Position numbers and translations under genes: made by a program. 64,000 bases of DNA, taken from assembly GCF_004354985.1 (NCBI RefSeq), contig NZ_SMSK01000008.1, positions 1 to 64,000 on the forward strand, given 5' to 3'. This DNA comes from Segetibacter sp. 3557_3 (GTDB taxonomy: Bacteria; Bacteroidota; Bacteroidia; Chitinophagales; Chitinophagaceae). This document shows positions 18,221 through 26,458 of this stretch, piece by piece (within the stretch, counting starts at the first letter, position 1; every line of letters begins with the position of its first letter). The notes below the pieces were generated by a model. The model did not search any database. It was not told where the DNA came from and saw only the letters and a program-made list of their open reading frames with translations.

Positions 18221-18928
18221 TTAAGGTAAAAGATTGAAGAAATATTGAAGCAGCGAACGGTTTTTAAGCCTGGAGGCAGGGTCTTTTTTGCGCAGCAACT
18301 TTAGTAATCGGCTTTGCTTCACCTTCATAAACCGTTCGTATAGTTTCGAGTTGGTATTGAAGTCCTCAGCAGTTTCTGCTGCTTCATAATGATCGGCGGG
18401 ATCGTAGAGCATAGCGGTGCACATACAATTCTTGCGCTCCTTGCTCATGAGGATATCGTAGTTAACGCAGGCTTTACATCCTTTCCAAAACTCGTCATCG
18501 TCGGTGAGTTCAGAATAGGTTACCGGCTCATAACCTAGTTCGCTGTTGATTTTCATCACAGCTAAACCTGTTGTAAGACCAAAGATTTTTGATTCAGGAT
18601 ATTTTTCGCGGGATAGATCGAAGATCGTTTTTTTGATTTGTTTTGCAACTCCGCTTTTTCTGAATGGCGGAGAAACAATAAGGCCACTGTTGGCAACGAA
18701 CTTGTCGTGACCCCAGGCCTCAATATAGCAGAAACCTACCCAGGTGCCGTCCTCAGTATGTGCAATTACCGCCTTACCCTCCTGCATTTTGCCGGAAACG
18801 TAATCGGGACTACGCTTGGCAATACCAGTACCACGGGCAAGCGCTGAAGCCTCCATTTCGTCGGTGATTGCCTTAGCGTAATGAACATCGTTTGAGTTAG
18901 CGACCCTGATAATAATTTGCTGATCCAC
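18221..18928 (-). CDS. GNAT acyltransferase, probable first enzyme of arginine synthesis
   Basis: 235 residues. The GNAT core covers about residues 5-150, with the acyl-CoA loop SPPFRKSGVAKQIK. The C-terminal part contains a CKAC motif and, 14 residues later, CMC; together these could bind a metal. The gene heads the arginine cluster 20 bases before argG. No other N-acylglutamate synthase is visible here, so it most likely supplies N-acetyl- or N-succinylglutamate (the ArgA role). The upstream stretch 18931-18964 is AT-rich and contains TGAATATAT-like half sites reminiscent of ArgR boxes, but too weak to call. Confidence 0.75.
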   Translation of the reverse strand: MDQQIIIRVANSNDVHYAKAITDEMEASALARGTGIAKRSPDYVSGKMQEGKAVIAHTEDGTWVGFCYIEAWGHDKFVANSGLIVSPPFRKSGVAKQIKKTIFDLSREKYPESKIFGLTTGLAVMKINSELGYEPVTYSELTDDDEFWKGCKACVNYDILMSKERKNCMCTAMLYDPADHYEAAETAEDFNTNSKLYERFMKVKQSRLLKLLRKKDPASRLKNRSLLQYFFNLLP

Positions 18929-19622
18929 GTCGAATAATAATTAAGAAAGTAAATGAATATATCGTGCCAAACAGAATACACCCCTTCAACAGAACCGGGA
19001 GGTCCGGGGAAATCAGATACGTGGTCGTCGGATCAGGAAAGTGAAGTTATCAATACCCAAGGAATTTACCGTGCCCATCAAGGTAGGATGGTTGGCAGAC
19101 AGGTGCGTATGGGTGATAAAATTTTTCAACTTTTTCTATGAGATCAAAATGGTGATTAAACTATTGAAGCAGTAAAAGTATAATACTTTGAAAAGACGGG
19201 CCGATATTTTTTTATAAAGTTTTGTTTAATAACGTGGAGACAACAGCTTTTATTATGAGGAAATGAATGCGTTGTTATGCCCCTGGTAAACCCGGTTAAT
19301 AGTGACACCAACGTTGCACCAGCCGTGGTTGCCAGCGTAGACAGAATGGGCAAACAAAATAGTGGCGTGCTGCTATGGAAAACTAAAGATGAACCGAGCG
19401 TGGCAACGGCTGCCTCCTTGCTGGTCAAATGCCGGCCACCAAAAAAAAATGCTAATCCGGGCACAAGGCATGTGCCTAGACAAAAACCGGACTGGCCACG
19501 GCTTGCCAGTTAACTCTTCTCATAAACTTCGTTCTGCGATACCCGTAAGTTCAGGATGTTTAACCGGGTCAGGTTGAAGGAAAGCGTTTTTCGAGAGATA
19601 GTCACTTTGCGCCTTGGGCGAT
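18929..19622. other. Intergenic region upstream of the arginine cluster
   Basis: 694 bases with no convincing gene. Short open frames exist on both strands (for example 19277-19513 plus and 19156-19464 minus), but they overlap a degenerate intergenic repeat and show no family features. The promoter of the arginine cluster should lie at its left end. The stretch 18953-19280 shows no structure that I can name. Confidence 0.6.
19400..19449 (+). repeat. Degenerate intergenic repeat, copy 2 of 4
   Basis: This copy reads GTGGCAAC, then CTGG, then AAATGCCGGCCACCAAAAAA. It matches copy 4 (34753-34799) with two one-base gaps. It is preceded directly by AACTAAAGATGAACCGAGC. The upstream 120 bases (about 19280-19399) may belong to the same element, because AACGTTG and CCAGCCG blocks recur beside copy 3. 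Confidence 0.55.
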
Positions 19623-20330
19623 TTATTTATTTGAGGACTGCAGGAACCGGTTAACCATCATGCTTAACAGCTCCGGATTGACCTGTTCAAGTGCGTGCCC
19701 CGTTGACGGCAATACGGCAAGTTCCGCATTACCCAGTTGTTTGTACACCTGTTCGGTTTCTGAAACAGGTACTAACTTATCGCGGTCACCCACCATTAAC
19801 AGGCAGGGACACTTAATTAAAGCATAGTCTTCGGGCTGAAGTGGATTTTTTTCGCCCATTTCGCCAAGCATTGCTGCAGTATGGGTAAGCACCCGTTTCC
19901 AATTATCGACACCATGGTCTTGCGCAAGTTTGCCGGCAAAAGCAGGCACTTTGGCTTCGATTTTTTCGGGATTGAGCATGGCAATCTCACGTTCGGCAAC
20001 TTCAGTGTTCCACGAAAAACGCGTACCTAAGGTGACAACTTTATTTACCAGCTGTGGAGAATGACGTGCAAGGTACATGGCAACATAGCCCCCCATACTA
20101 TAGCCGAAAACGTTAACGGGCATAACGGTGGTTTCATGAATGCAATGCTGTTTTATGTATTCCCCTACCTCAGCAGCGAAGCGCGGAATGGTAAATTCGT
20201 CCTGAACAGTCGAGCCGCCATGCCCGTTAAAATTTAGCGGGTGTAAGTTGTAGCCTGCCGAAAAACGGGAATGCAAAGGATCGAATTGGCGGGAAGATCC
20301 CGTGGCCCCGTGTAATAAAATCAGGTCCAT
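19623..20330 (-). CDS. Alpha/beta hydrolase
   Basis: 235 residues, cytosolic, with no signal peptide. The alpha/beta hydrolase fold is shown by ILLHGATGSSRQFDPL (oxyanion strand-loop), nucleophile elbow GYSMGG, acid VGDRDKLVP and catalytic histidine STGHALEQV. The substrate cannot be told; MhpC/BioH-like esterases share this pattern. It stands alone on the minus strand. Confidence 0.88.
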   Translation of the reverse strand: MDLILLHGATGSSRQFDPLHSRFSAGYNLHPLNFNGHGGSTVQDEFTIPRFAAEVGEYIKQHCIHETTVMPVNVFGYSMGGYVAMYLARHSPQLVNKVVTLGTRFSWNTEVAEREIAMLNPEKIEAKVPAFAGKLAQDHGVDNWKRVLTHTAAMLGEMGEKNPLQPEDYALIKCPCLLMVGDRDKLVPVSETEQVYKQLGNAELAVLPSTGHALEQVNPELLSMMVNRFLQSSNK

Positions 20331-20511
20331 AAAAGAATATGGTTAGTACTTGTTGCTCAATCAATACCCCATTTCGCCGCTCTTTAGCAGTATAAACCCA
20401 AATAACAGGATTTTGTGAGTTAGCATGAGGAAAAAATTCGGCATACGTTTTCGATCTTCCCCGTATCGCTTTACACCGACCCTATGGCAGGGAAATTGTT
20501 GATTATGAAAA

Positions 20512-20527
20512 TCTATCATATGATAGA
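20512..20527. promoter_or_regulatory. Perfect 16-bp palindrome, candidate operator
   Basis: TCTATCATATGATAGA is a perfect 8+8 palindrome lying 38 bases upstream of the ATG of the Gly/Ser/Thr-rich lipoprotein. Its position fits a dimeric regulator covering the promoter. No second copy was noticed in the window. The rest of 20331-20565 shows nothing else. Confidence 0.4.
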
Positions 20528-20565
20528 ACAGCCATCGATAAATGTAAACATCAAAAACAATAATT

Positions 20566-20961
20566 ATGAAAAAAGTAATGGGTATTGCTGCCATCGTGCT
20601 TGCGGCAGCATGTAGTTCTCCTGAAAACCGGACAGAAACTACTTCGGACTCAATGAACTCAACAAATGAAAATGGGGTAACAAACAGCTCTCCAGGTGGT
20701 TCAACTGACTCCAACAACAGGATGTCGGCGCCAGGAAATGACAGCTTAAATACCAACGGTACAGGTGGTGGAACCGGAACAGGTTCAGGTTCAGGTACTG
20801 GATCCGGATCTGGCAGTGGATCAGGTAGCGGTGGAACTGGCAGCGGTGGAACCGGAACAGGTAGCGGTGGAACTGGGAGTGGTGGAACTGGATCAGGTAG
20901 TGGTGGAACAGGTAGTGGCGGTGTAGGAAGCGGTGGAGTTGGAGACTCAACAAGGAGATAA
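20566..20961 (+). CDS. Small lipoprotein with Gly/Ser/Thr-rich repetitive tail
   Basis: 131 residues. A lipoprotein signal ends in VLAAACSS. A Ser/Thr/Asn-rich stretch follows, and then about 65 residues built almost only of Gly, Ser and Thr in repeats such as GSGGTG. The tail looks disordered and surface-exposed or linker-like. Its repetitive DNA also keeps a long Pro-rich minus-strand frame open, which is an artefact. A terminator hairpin follows directly. I do not recognise a family, and no function can be inferred. Confidence 0.75.
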   Translation: MKKVMGIAAIVLAAACSSPENRTETTSDSMNSTNENGVTNSSPGGSTDSNNRMSAPGNDSLNTNGTGGGTGTGSGSGTGSGSGSGSGSGGTGSGGTGTGSGGTGSGGTGSGSGGTGSGGVGSGGVGDSTRR

Positions 20962-20972
20962 GGGTTCAATAG

Positions 20973-21001
20973 AAAAGGTTATCAAAACGGTAACCTTTTT
21001 T
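20973..21001 (+). terminator. Rho-independent terminator after the small lipoprotein
   Basis: AAAAGGTTA and TAACCTTTT form a 9-bp stem around a loop of about nine bases, followed by a T-rich run. It starts 11 bases past the lipoprotein stop codon. Confidence 0.75.
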
Positions 21002-21022
21002 ATTTCTGCCCCTTTTGCCGGG

Positions 21023-21754
21023 TCATTCATACAACACCTGGCAATTGATACAGAAGTAAGATCTCCTGTTGGTTTTACCGGCATACTTCTTTACTAACGG
21101 AATGTCGCACCGAGGGCAGATCTTTTTTGTATGCGCAAGCCAGTGTTTTCTAAGCACGAAGTTTTTCTTCCATTCCAGGAAGTCGAAGCTGTAAGCCCGG
21201 GCTTCCCTCAATAAGGCGTTTAGCTGCTTTACCGGGAGCGCACCTACCCTGCTCTCCGGATGGACAAAAATCCGAAACAAGACTTCGTTTTTTATAATGT
21301 TCCCAACTCCTGCAAAAATCTGCTGATCTAACAGCACATCACAAACCAAAGCATCAGGGCATGCCTTTAGTTTCTTTTTAGCCTTCGACGGACTCCATTT
21401 GTCGCTCATGATATCACCTTCCCAGTCGAACGCCGTATCGATCTTACCGGGTATTACTGCTACTGTACAGGCATAAAAGTTAAGTTCACCATTTTCGAAG
21501 AGGAGGCTGATTCTCGGCTTTACCGGTCGCTGTTCATTTATCCGGTAAGTACCGAATAACATCAGGTGGATCTTCACTGTAAACCCGGAGAAACAAATCA
21601 GAAAATTCTTGCCCCAAGATTTGAAATCGGTTATCACCTGGCCAGGCAGGGCGCTAATGTCCACTTTCGTATTTCCTCCCACTTCTATTACGGTCCGACC
21701 TTTAAATTGCTGCACAAGTTCTTTTAGTATCACAATAGAAGGTCCTTCCGGCAT
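21023..21754 (-). CDS. Fpg/Nei family DNA glycosylase (endonuclease VIII-like)
   Basis: 243 residues. The N-terminus MPEGPSI carries the catalytic Pro2 and Glu3 of this base-excision repair family. The helix-two-turn-helix contains FAGVGNIIKNEVLF. A C-terminal zinc finger is shown by CPRCDIPLVKKY and the later CINC. The PEGPS start points to the Nei branch rather than MutM (PELPE). It acts on oxidised bases in the cytoplasm. It is a single gene with no clear partner. Confidence 0.9.
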   Translation of the reverse strand: MPEGPSIVILKELVQQFKGRTVIEVGGNTKVDISALPGQVITDFKSWGKNFLICFSGFTVKIHLMLFGTYRINEQRPVKPRISLLFENGELNFYACTVAVIPGKIDTAFDWEGDIMSDKWSPSKAKKKLKACPDALVCDVLLDQQIFAGVGNIIKNEVLFRIFVHPESRVGALPVKQLNALLREARAYSFDFLEWKKNFVLRKHWLAHTKKICPRCDIPLVKKYAGKTNRRSYFCINCQVLYE

Positions 21755-21892
21755 AAGTCATCTTTAGGTCAAAGGCCATTCAAAACTTAAGCCATTAAGG
21801 TGCTGGAATATCCGGGACTCACCTCGTTTATGCAATAACCGAAGCCCCAGCATTAATAACAAATGGCTTAATTTGTTGAACAAACATGTTTT

Positions 21893-22786
21893 ATGGCGCT
21901 AACGCAAAAACTCTTTTTGCAAATCAGTTTCCTTGTTCTAAGTCTTATCGCTTATAGGTGCGATGCGCAAAAACTCTTGTCGGGTTACGTAAATGTAGAT
22001 GGCACAAAGGTGTACGTTGAAGCAGGCGGAAAGGGAGATCCGGTAATCCTTGTTCATGCAGGTTTTATGGATCGCCGTATGTGGAAGTATCAAACCCCTG
22101 CTTTGTTAAACAAACACCAGGTCGTCCTGGTCGACTTACCCGGACATGGGCAGACCATAGATACCATGCAGGCTCCATTGGCAGAAAAGGTTATCAGGGT
22201 TGTTATGGATTCACTGCATATTCATACAGCTGCCTTTGCCGGTATATCCCTGGGTGCAGCGGCAGTTCTTGATTTTGCCACGTCATACCCCGACAAGGTG
22301 GGTAAGCTGGTGCTTATTTCTGCCGGCCTAAGTGGCTGGGAAGAAGGCCGCCAGCTTCAACCTGATACCAGGGAATATTTTAAGTTGCTGGATACTTCCC
22401 TTAAAAAGAGGGACACTGCCGCTGCAGCCGAGGTATTTACACATTACTGGCTTGAAGGACCAAAACGCAGCAATGTGGATGTGGACAGCAGCTTGCGGCG
22501 TACGGTATTGAATACGATCTACTACAATATGAAACAGCACCGTGCGTCGGGGTGGCCAAAATCCTCTTCGCCATCGGCTATTCATAAACTTGCAATGATT
22601 AAAGCACCTGTTTTACTAATAGCGGGCACTGAAGATATGAACGAGGTACTGCAGATTAATAAATACCTGGCAACAAACATCACGGGAGCAAAACAGGTCA
22701 TGGTGCCCGATGCCGGCCATTTCCTGAACCTTGAAAGGCCACAGGAGTTAAACAAAGCGCTATTGCAATTTTTAGGTGGGCAGTAG
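21893..22786 (+). CDS. Secreted alpha/beta hydrolase
   Basis: 297 residues. An N-terminal hydrophobic segment ending near RCDAQ suggests export. Fold motifs are PVILVHAGFMDRRMW, nucleophile elbow GISLGAA, acid IAGTEDMNE and histidine PDAGHFLNLERP. The substrate is unknown. It precedes the ZIP transporter by 68 bases, on the same strand, with no terminator seen between them. Confidence 0.86.
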   Translation: MALTQKLFLQISFLVLSLIAYRCDAQKLLSGYVNVDGTKVYVEAGGKGDPVILVHAGFMDRRMWKYQTPALLNKHQVVLVDLPGHGQTIDTMQAPLAEKVIRVVMDSLHIHTAAFAGISLGAAAVLDFATSYPDKVGKLVLISAGLSGWEEGRQLQPDTREYFKLLDTSLKKRDTAAAAEVFTHYWLEGPKRSNVDVDSSLRRTVLNTIYYNMKQHRASGWPKSSSPSAIHKLAMIKAPVLLIAGTEDMNEVLQINKYLATNITGAKQVMVPDAGHFLNLERPQELNKALLQFLGGQ

Positions 22787-22854
22787 CCTCTGTCTGTAGA
22801 TCCGCGCACATCAATTTTTGAACAAAACCCTTCTTACAACTTAGTTTTCCAGGT

Positions 22855-23619
22855 ATGCTACCATCATCTTTACAGGCTGGTTTGTGGGGCTTGTTGGCCG
22901 GATCGGCCCTGGTTATCGGGGCAGTATTCGGCTACTTCCTAAATATACCGCAACGGCTGGTTGCCGGGGTAATGGCATTTGGAAGTGGTGTTTTGATCTC
23001 GGCGCTCTCTTTTGACCTGATGGATGAAGCTTATGCCAGGGGTGGCTTTGACTCAACGGCAATTGGTTTTCTTTCAGGAGCCATTATTTATACCGTTGCA
23101 AACGTATTGCTCGCGAGGGCGGGAGCAAAACACAGGAAACGCTCGGGAGCGCAGCAACATTCGGAACATACAAAAGCCGGCAGCGGAATGGCGCTTGCCA
23201 TTGGTGCTCTTATCGACGGTATTCCCGAGTCAATTGTTATCGGGGTAAGCATGATCAAGGGTGGCAATGTGAGCCTTGTGGCGGTAGTAGCCATTTTCCT
23301 CAGCAACGTTCCCGAGGGTTTAAGCAGCGCCTCAGGTATGAAGAAGGCAAAACGAAGCGCCCGGTACGTTTTCACCCTATGGTCAGCTATAGCACTTACA
23401 AGTGGAATTGCAGCTTATTTTGGCTTTGTTGCATTCGAAGGGTTTGGTGAAGAGGTAATTGCTGCTACTACGGCAGTTGCCGCTGGTGGTATTCTTGCAA
23501 TGCTTGCCGACACGATGATACCTGAAGCATTTGAAACTGCACACAACTATTCCGGTTTGATCACAGTTGTAGGCTTTTTATGTGCTTTTGTGCTTACTAA
23601 ACTTAGTGAGGCTTCGTAG
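22855..23619 (+). CDS. ZIP family metal transporter
   Basis: 254 residues with about eight hydrophobic segments. The two metal-site helices read ALIDGIPESIVIG and FLSNVPEGLSSA, which correspond to the HNxPEG and HxxPEG patterns of ZIP proteins with one His position altered. The His-containing loop between them (around residues 95-115) is cationic. It likely carries zinc or another divalent metal into the cytoplasm. Confidence 0.82.
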   Translation: MLPSSLQAGLWGLLAGSALVIGAVFGYFLNIPQRLVAGVMAFGSGVLISALSFDLMDEAYARGGFDSTAIGFLSGAIIYTVANVLLARAGAKHRKRSGAQQHSEHTKAGSGMALAIGALIDGIPESIVIGVSMIKGGNVSLVAVVAIFLSNVPEGLSSASGMKKAKRSARYVFTLWSAIALTSGIAAYFGFVAFEGFGEEVIAATTAVAAGGILAMLADTMIPEAFETAHNYSGLITVVGFLCAFVLTKLSEAS

Positions 23620-23664
23620 CACTTCACAGGATCACGTTTGCAGGTGCTAGCAGTTGTGCGTTTT

Positions 23665-23725
23665 AAAAAAGCCTACCTAACTACGGATTATAATAAAAAC
23701 GTTATACGACTTGCAGGTAGGCTTT
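23665..23725 (-). terminator. Inverted repeat, likely terminator of the PhnB-like gene
   Basis: AAAGCCTACCT at 23668-23678 pairs with AGGTAGGCTTT at 23715-23725. On the minus strand the 3' arm is followed by a T run. It lies between two convergent genes. The 36-base loop is unusually long, so confidence is moderate. Confidence 0.5.
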
Positions 23726-23754
23726 GCGACACAGTTACACCCTCCTATTTTCGA

Positions 23755-24195
23755 CTATGACTTACCTGCTTCTTCCCTGGCGTATTCGATAATCCATTCA
23801 ATACCGTATTTGTCTCTAAAACAGCCAAAGTATGAACCCCAGGGAGTGTCACCCATAGGACCTTCTATTTGTCCGCCTTCGGAGAGTCCATCGAACAATT
23901 TGTCTGCCTCTTCTTTACTTTCAGTAACAATTACAATTTTGCTCCTGTTCTCATTCTCGTTAGTTCTCCCCATACTTTCCGGAACGTCGTTTCCCATCAG
24001 CATATTGGTTTTCCCGATAGGTAAAGCGATATTGAAAACCTTATTGGCTTCCTTTTCATCTACCGGTATACCAAGGTTTGCAAGGTCTTTAAAACGCATG
24101 AGCTTTGTGAACGCTCCGCCAAATACGGATTTGTAGAAGGTAAATGCTTCTTCGGCATTCCCGTTAAAATTAATGTGAGGATTGATGGTCGCCAT
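23755..24195 (-). CDS. PhnB-like VOC family protein
   Basis: 146 residues. The start MATINPHINFNGNAEEAFTF and the end WGSYFGCFRDKYGIEW are typical of PhnB/3-demethylubiquinone-like proteins of the vicinal-oxygen-chelate fold. Such proteins are small cytosolic dimers of mostly unknown function. It is transcribed alone, convergent with the ZIP gene. Confidence 0.88.
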   Translation of the reverse strand: MATINPHINFNGNAEEAFTFYKSVFGGAFTKLMRFKDLANLGIPVDEKEANKVFNIALPIGKTNMLMGNDVPESMGRTNENENRSKIVIVTESKEEADKLFDGLSEGGQIEGPMGDTPWGSYFGCFRDKYGIEWIIEYAREEAGKS

Positions 24196-24429
24196 CTTAA
24201 TAGATTTAAGTTCATAAACCTAGCACTTAACGATCACATGCGTAAGGTATAATCGCGTCAAAAAAGAGGTTGATTGCGCCAGCAGTGGCCTGAATTGGTG
24301 AAAGTTGTTCTTTACAATGGCACCTACTTTTAATTGCATGGGTTATTGGCGTTAGCGCCTGGTTTTTTCCCCTGCCCCGGGTTTCCGACCATCATAGCGC
24401 TTAATTTTGTTTCACTTAAAACCGCAACC

Positions 24430-25215
24430 ATGTCCACGTTAACCTGCACGCTTATCCAAACTGCGCTTGAGTGGGAGAACAAAGCTGCAAACATGCGCAT
24501 GTTGGAAGCGAAAATAAGGGGGCTTGATAAAACGGAAGTGGTGATTCTACCTGAAATGTTTAGCACAGGTTTTAGCATGCAACCCGGCCGTTTTGCAGAA
24601 CCCATGGATGGACCAACAGTTGAATGGATGCGTAACCTCAGCGCTGAACGGAAGATTATACTTACCGGTAGCCTGATGATTGAAGAGGAGGGTAAGTTTT
24701 ACAACCGCCTTGTTTGGATGCTTCCGAATGGCCAGATGGGATTTTACGATAAGCGCCATTTGTTTGCCTATGCCAACGAGCATAACCATTATACTAGGGG
24801 TGAAAAGCGCCTGGTAGCTTCAGTTAAAGGGTGGAAAATCAACCTGCAGGTATGTTATGACTTGCGGTTTCCCGTGTGGGCGCGTCAGCAAACAGATGGT
24901 GAGCCCGAATATGATTTATTGGTATACGTTGCTAACTGGCCCGAACGGCGCAGTCATGCATGGAAGACCCTGCTCAAAGCCCGTGCAATCGAAAATCAAT
25001 GTTTTGTTATTGGGGTTAACCGTGTTGGTGATGATGGCAATGGTATTTACCACAGTGGCGATAGTATGATCATTAATCCAATAGGCGAAGTTCAGTTTGA
25101 GCAGGCCCATAACGAGTTTGAACACACGGTAACCCTGCAGAAGGATGAACTTAACGAAGTACGGTTAAAGATGCCGTTTTGGAAGGATGCTGATCCGTTT
25201 ATGATCTTACAATAA
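24430..25215 (+). CDS. Nitrilase-superfamily amidase (omega-amidase type)
   Basis: 261 residues from the ATG at 24430, chosen because the family N-terminus begins at STLTCTLIQTALEWENK. The open frame extends upstream to 24334 but that part is unlike the family. The Glu-Lys-Cys triad is in LPEMFSTG, FYDKRHLF and QVCYDLRFPVW. It resembles YafV-type enzymes that clear alpha-ketoglutaramate or similar amides. nagA follows 44 bases downstream on the same strand. Confidence 0.88.
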   Translation: MSTLTCTLIQTALEWENKAANMRMLEAKIRGLDKTEVVILPEMFSTGFSMQPGRFAEPMDGPTVEWMRNLSAERKIILTGSLMIEEEGKFYNRLVWMLPNGQMGFYDKRHLFAYANEHNHYTRGEKRLVASVKGWKINLQVCYDLRFPVWARQQTDGEPEYDLLVYVANWPERRSHAWKTLLKARAIENQCFVIGVNRVGDDGNGIYHSGDSMIINPIGEVQFEQAHNEFEHTVTLQKDELNEVRLKMPFWKDADPFMILQ

Positions 25216-25259
25216 TCTCCTCGCCTGATTTTTGCACTGTAAGTTCAAACCCCGGATAA

Positions 25260-26360
25260 ATGCCTACCGCCTACTCTGCTGATATACTATTTACAGGAGA
25301 TGAATGGCTTCACCAACACGCTGTACTGGTAAGCAATGGCATTATCACCGATATCATTCCTACGCAGTTTATTTCTCCCGTGTTTAACGTAACCCACTAT
25401 GGGGGTTCAATCATGGCGCCCGCATTCATCGACCTGCAGATTTATGGTGGGCTTGGCAAGTTGTTCTCACAGGACCCTTCTACTGAAACACTTAAAGCAA
25501 TGCTGGCTTATTGTAAGACCGGTGGTGCGAGCTATTTTCTGCCGACTGTCGCCACAAATACCACGGAAGTTTTTTACCGTGCGATTGATGCTGTCCGGTC
25601 TTATTGGAGGGAAGGTGGTACAGGGGTTCTCGGGCTACACATAGAGGGGCCGTGGATCAACCGGTTGAAAAGAGGCGCACACGTGGCTGCCCTGGTTCAA
25701 ATTCCAACTTTGAAGGATGTTTCAGCCCTGCTGGAATATGGCAGGGATGTTATCAAAATGATCACCCTGGCGCCAGAGGTTTGCTCAGCCGAGATTATTC
25801 AGTTGATCCAGGCGAATGATGTCATTGTTTCCGCCGGCCACAGTAATGCAACCTTTGCAGAGGCTACACAGGCATTTGATGACGGAATATTCCTGGCTAC
25901 CCACCTGTACAACGCAATGAGTCAACTCCAGAGCCGCGAACCAGGATTGGTTGGAGCAATCATGCAGCACGATGCTGTGATGTCGAGTATAATTCCCGAT
26001 GGGCAACATGTAGATTTCGCCGTGTTGAGTATTGCTAAGAAGGTGATGAAAGAACGGCTGTTCATTATTACGGATGCTGTTACGGATACAAAGGACGGTC
26101 CTTACCCGCACCAGCGGGAAGGCAACAAGTACGTAGCTGCAGGCACCCTCAGCGGCTCAGCACTGACGATGGCTGCCGGGGTAAAAAACTGTGTTGAATA
26201 CGCAGATATTGAACTGGACGAAGCGTTACGCATGGCATCCTTGTATCCCGCCCAGGTAATTGGCATGCAAAACCAGCTTGGCCGGCTGGTGAAAGGAGCA
26301 GCCGCCGATTTTGTCGTGCTCGACAGCAACCTGGAAGTTGTTTTACAAAAAAGGGACTGA
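25260..26360 (+). CDS. nagA: N-acetylglucosamine-6-phosphate deacetylase
   Basis: 366 residues of the amidohydrolase fold. It deacetylates GlcNAc-6-phosphate in amino-sugar use and wall recycling. Family blocks are FIDLQIYGG, GLHIEGPWINRLKRGAH (metal Glu), VSAGHSNATF and THLYNAMSQL (metal His), and the catalytic Asp in FIITDAVTDT. No nagB or sugar transporter lies nearby. Confidence 0.92.
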   Translation: MPTAYSADILFTGDEWLHQHAVLVSNGIITDIIPTQFISPVFNVTHYGGSIMAPAFIDLQIYGGLGKLFSQDPSTETLKAMLAYCKTGGASYFLPTVATNTTEVFYRAIDAVRSYWREGGTGVLGLHIEGPWINRLKRGAHVAALVQIPTLKDVSALLEYGRDVIKMITLAPEVCSAEIIQLIQANDVIVSAGHSNATFAEATQAFDDGIFLATHLYNAMSQLQSREPGLVGAIMQHDAVMSSIIPDGQHVDFAVLSIAKKVMKERLFIITDAVTDTKDGPYPHQREGNKYVAAGTLSGSALTMAAGVKNCVEYADIELDEALRMASLYPAQVIGMQNQLGRLVKGAAADFVVLDSNLEVVLQKRD

Positions 26361-26458
26361 GAAAACCATCCCAAAATTCCGTTACAAACACCGGAATTAA
26401 ACATCTGAAAAGATCACTTGTTATCTTGCATTGTTAAATAATTACCCATTTACAACAT

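Noticed and set aside
18931-18964. ArgR-box-like half sites before the arginine cluster
   Set aside because: Only partial matches in an AT-rich stretch. Chance matches are likely, and no palindrome is complete.
19156-19577. Several 70-100-codon frames on both strands
   Set aside because: They overlap one another and repeat copy 2, with no promoter, family or codon signal favouring one.
20765-20930. Possible CRISPR-like short repeats
   Set aside because: The repeats are in-frame Gly/Ser/Thr codons with no unique spacers of constant length.
20361-20969. 202-codon minus-strand frame rich in Pro, Leu and Val
   Set aside because: It is the antisense of the Gly/Ser/Thr repeat tail of the plus-strand lipoprotein. 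That gene has a lipobox and its own terminator.
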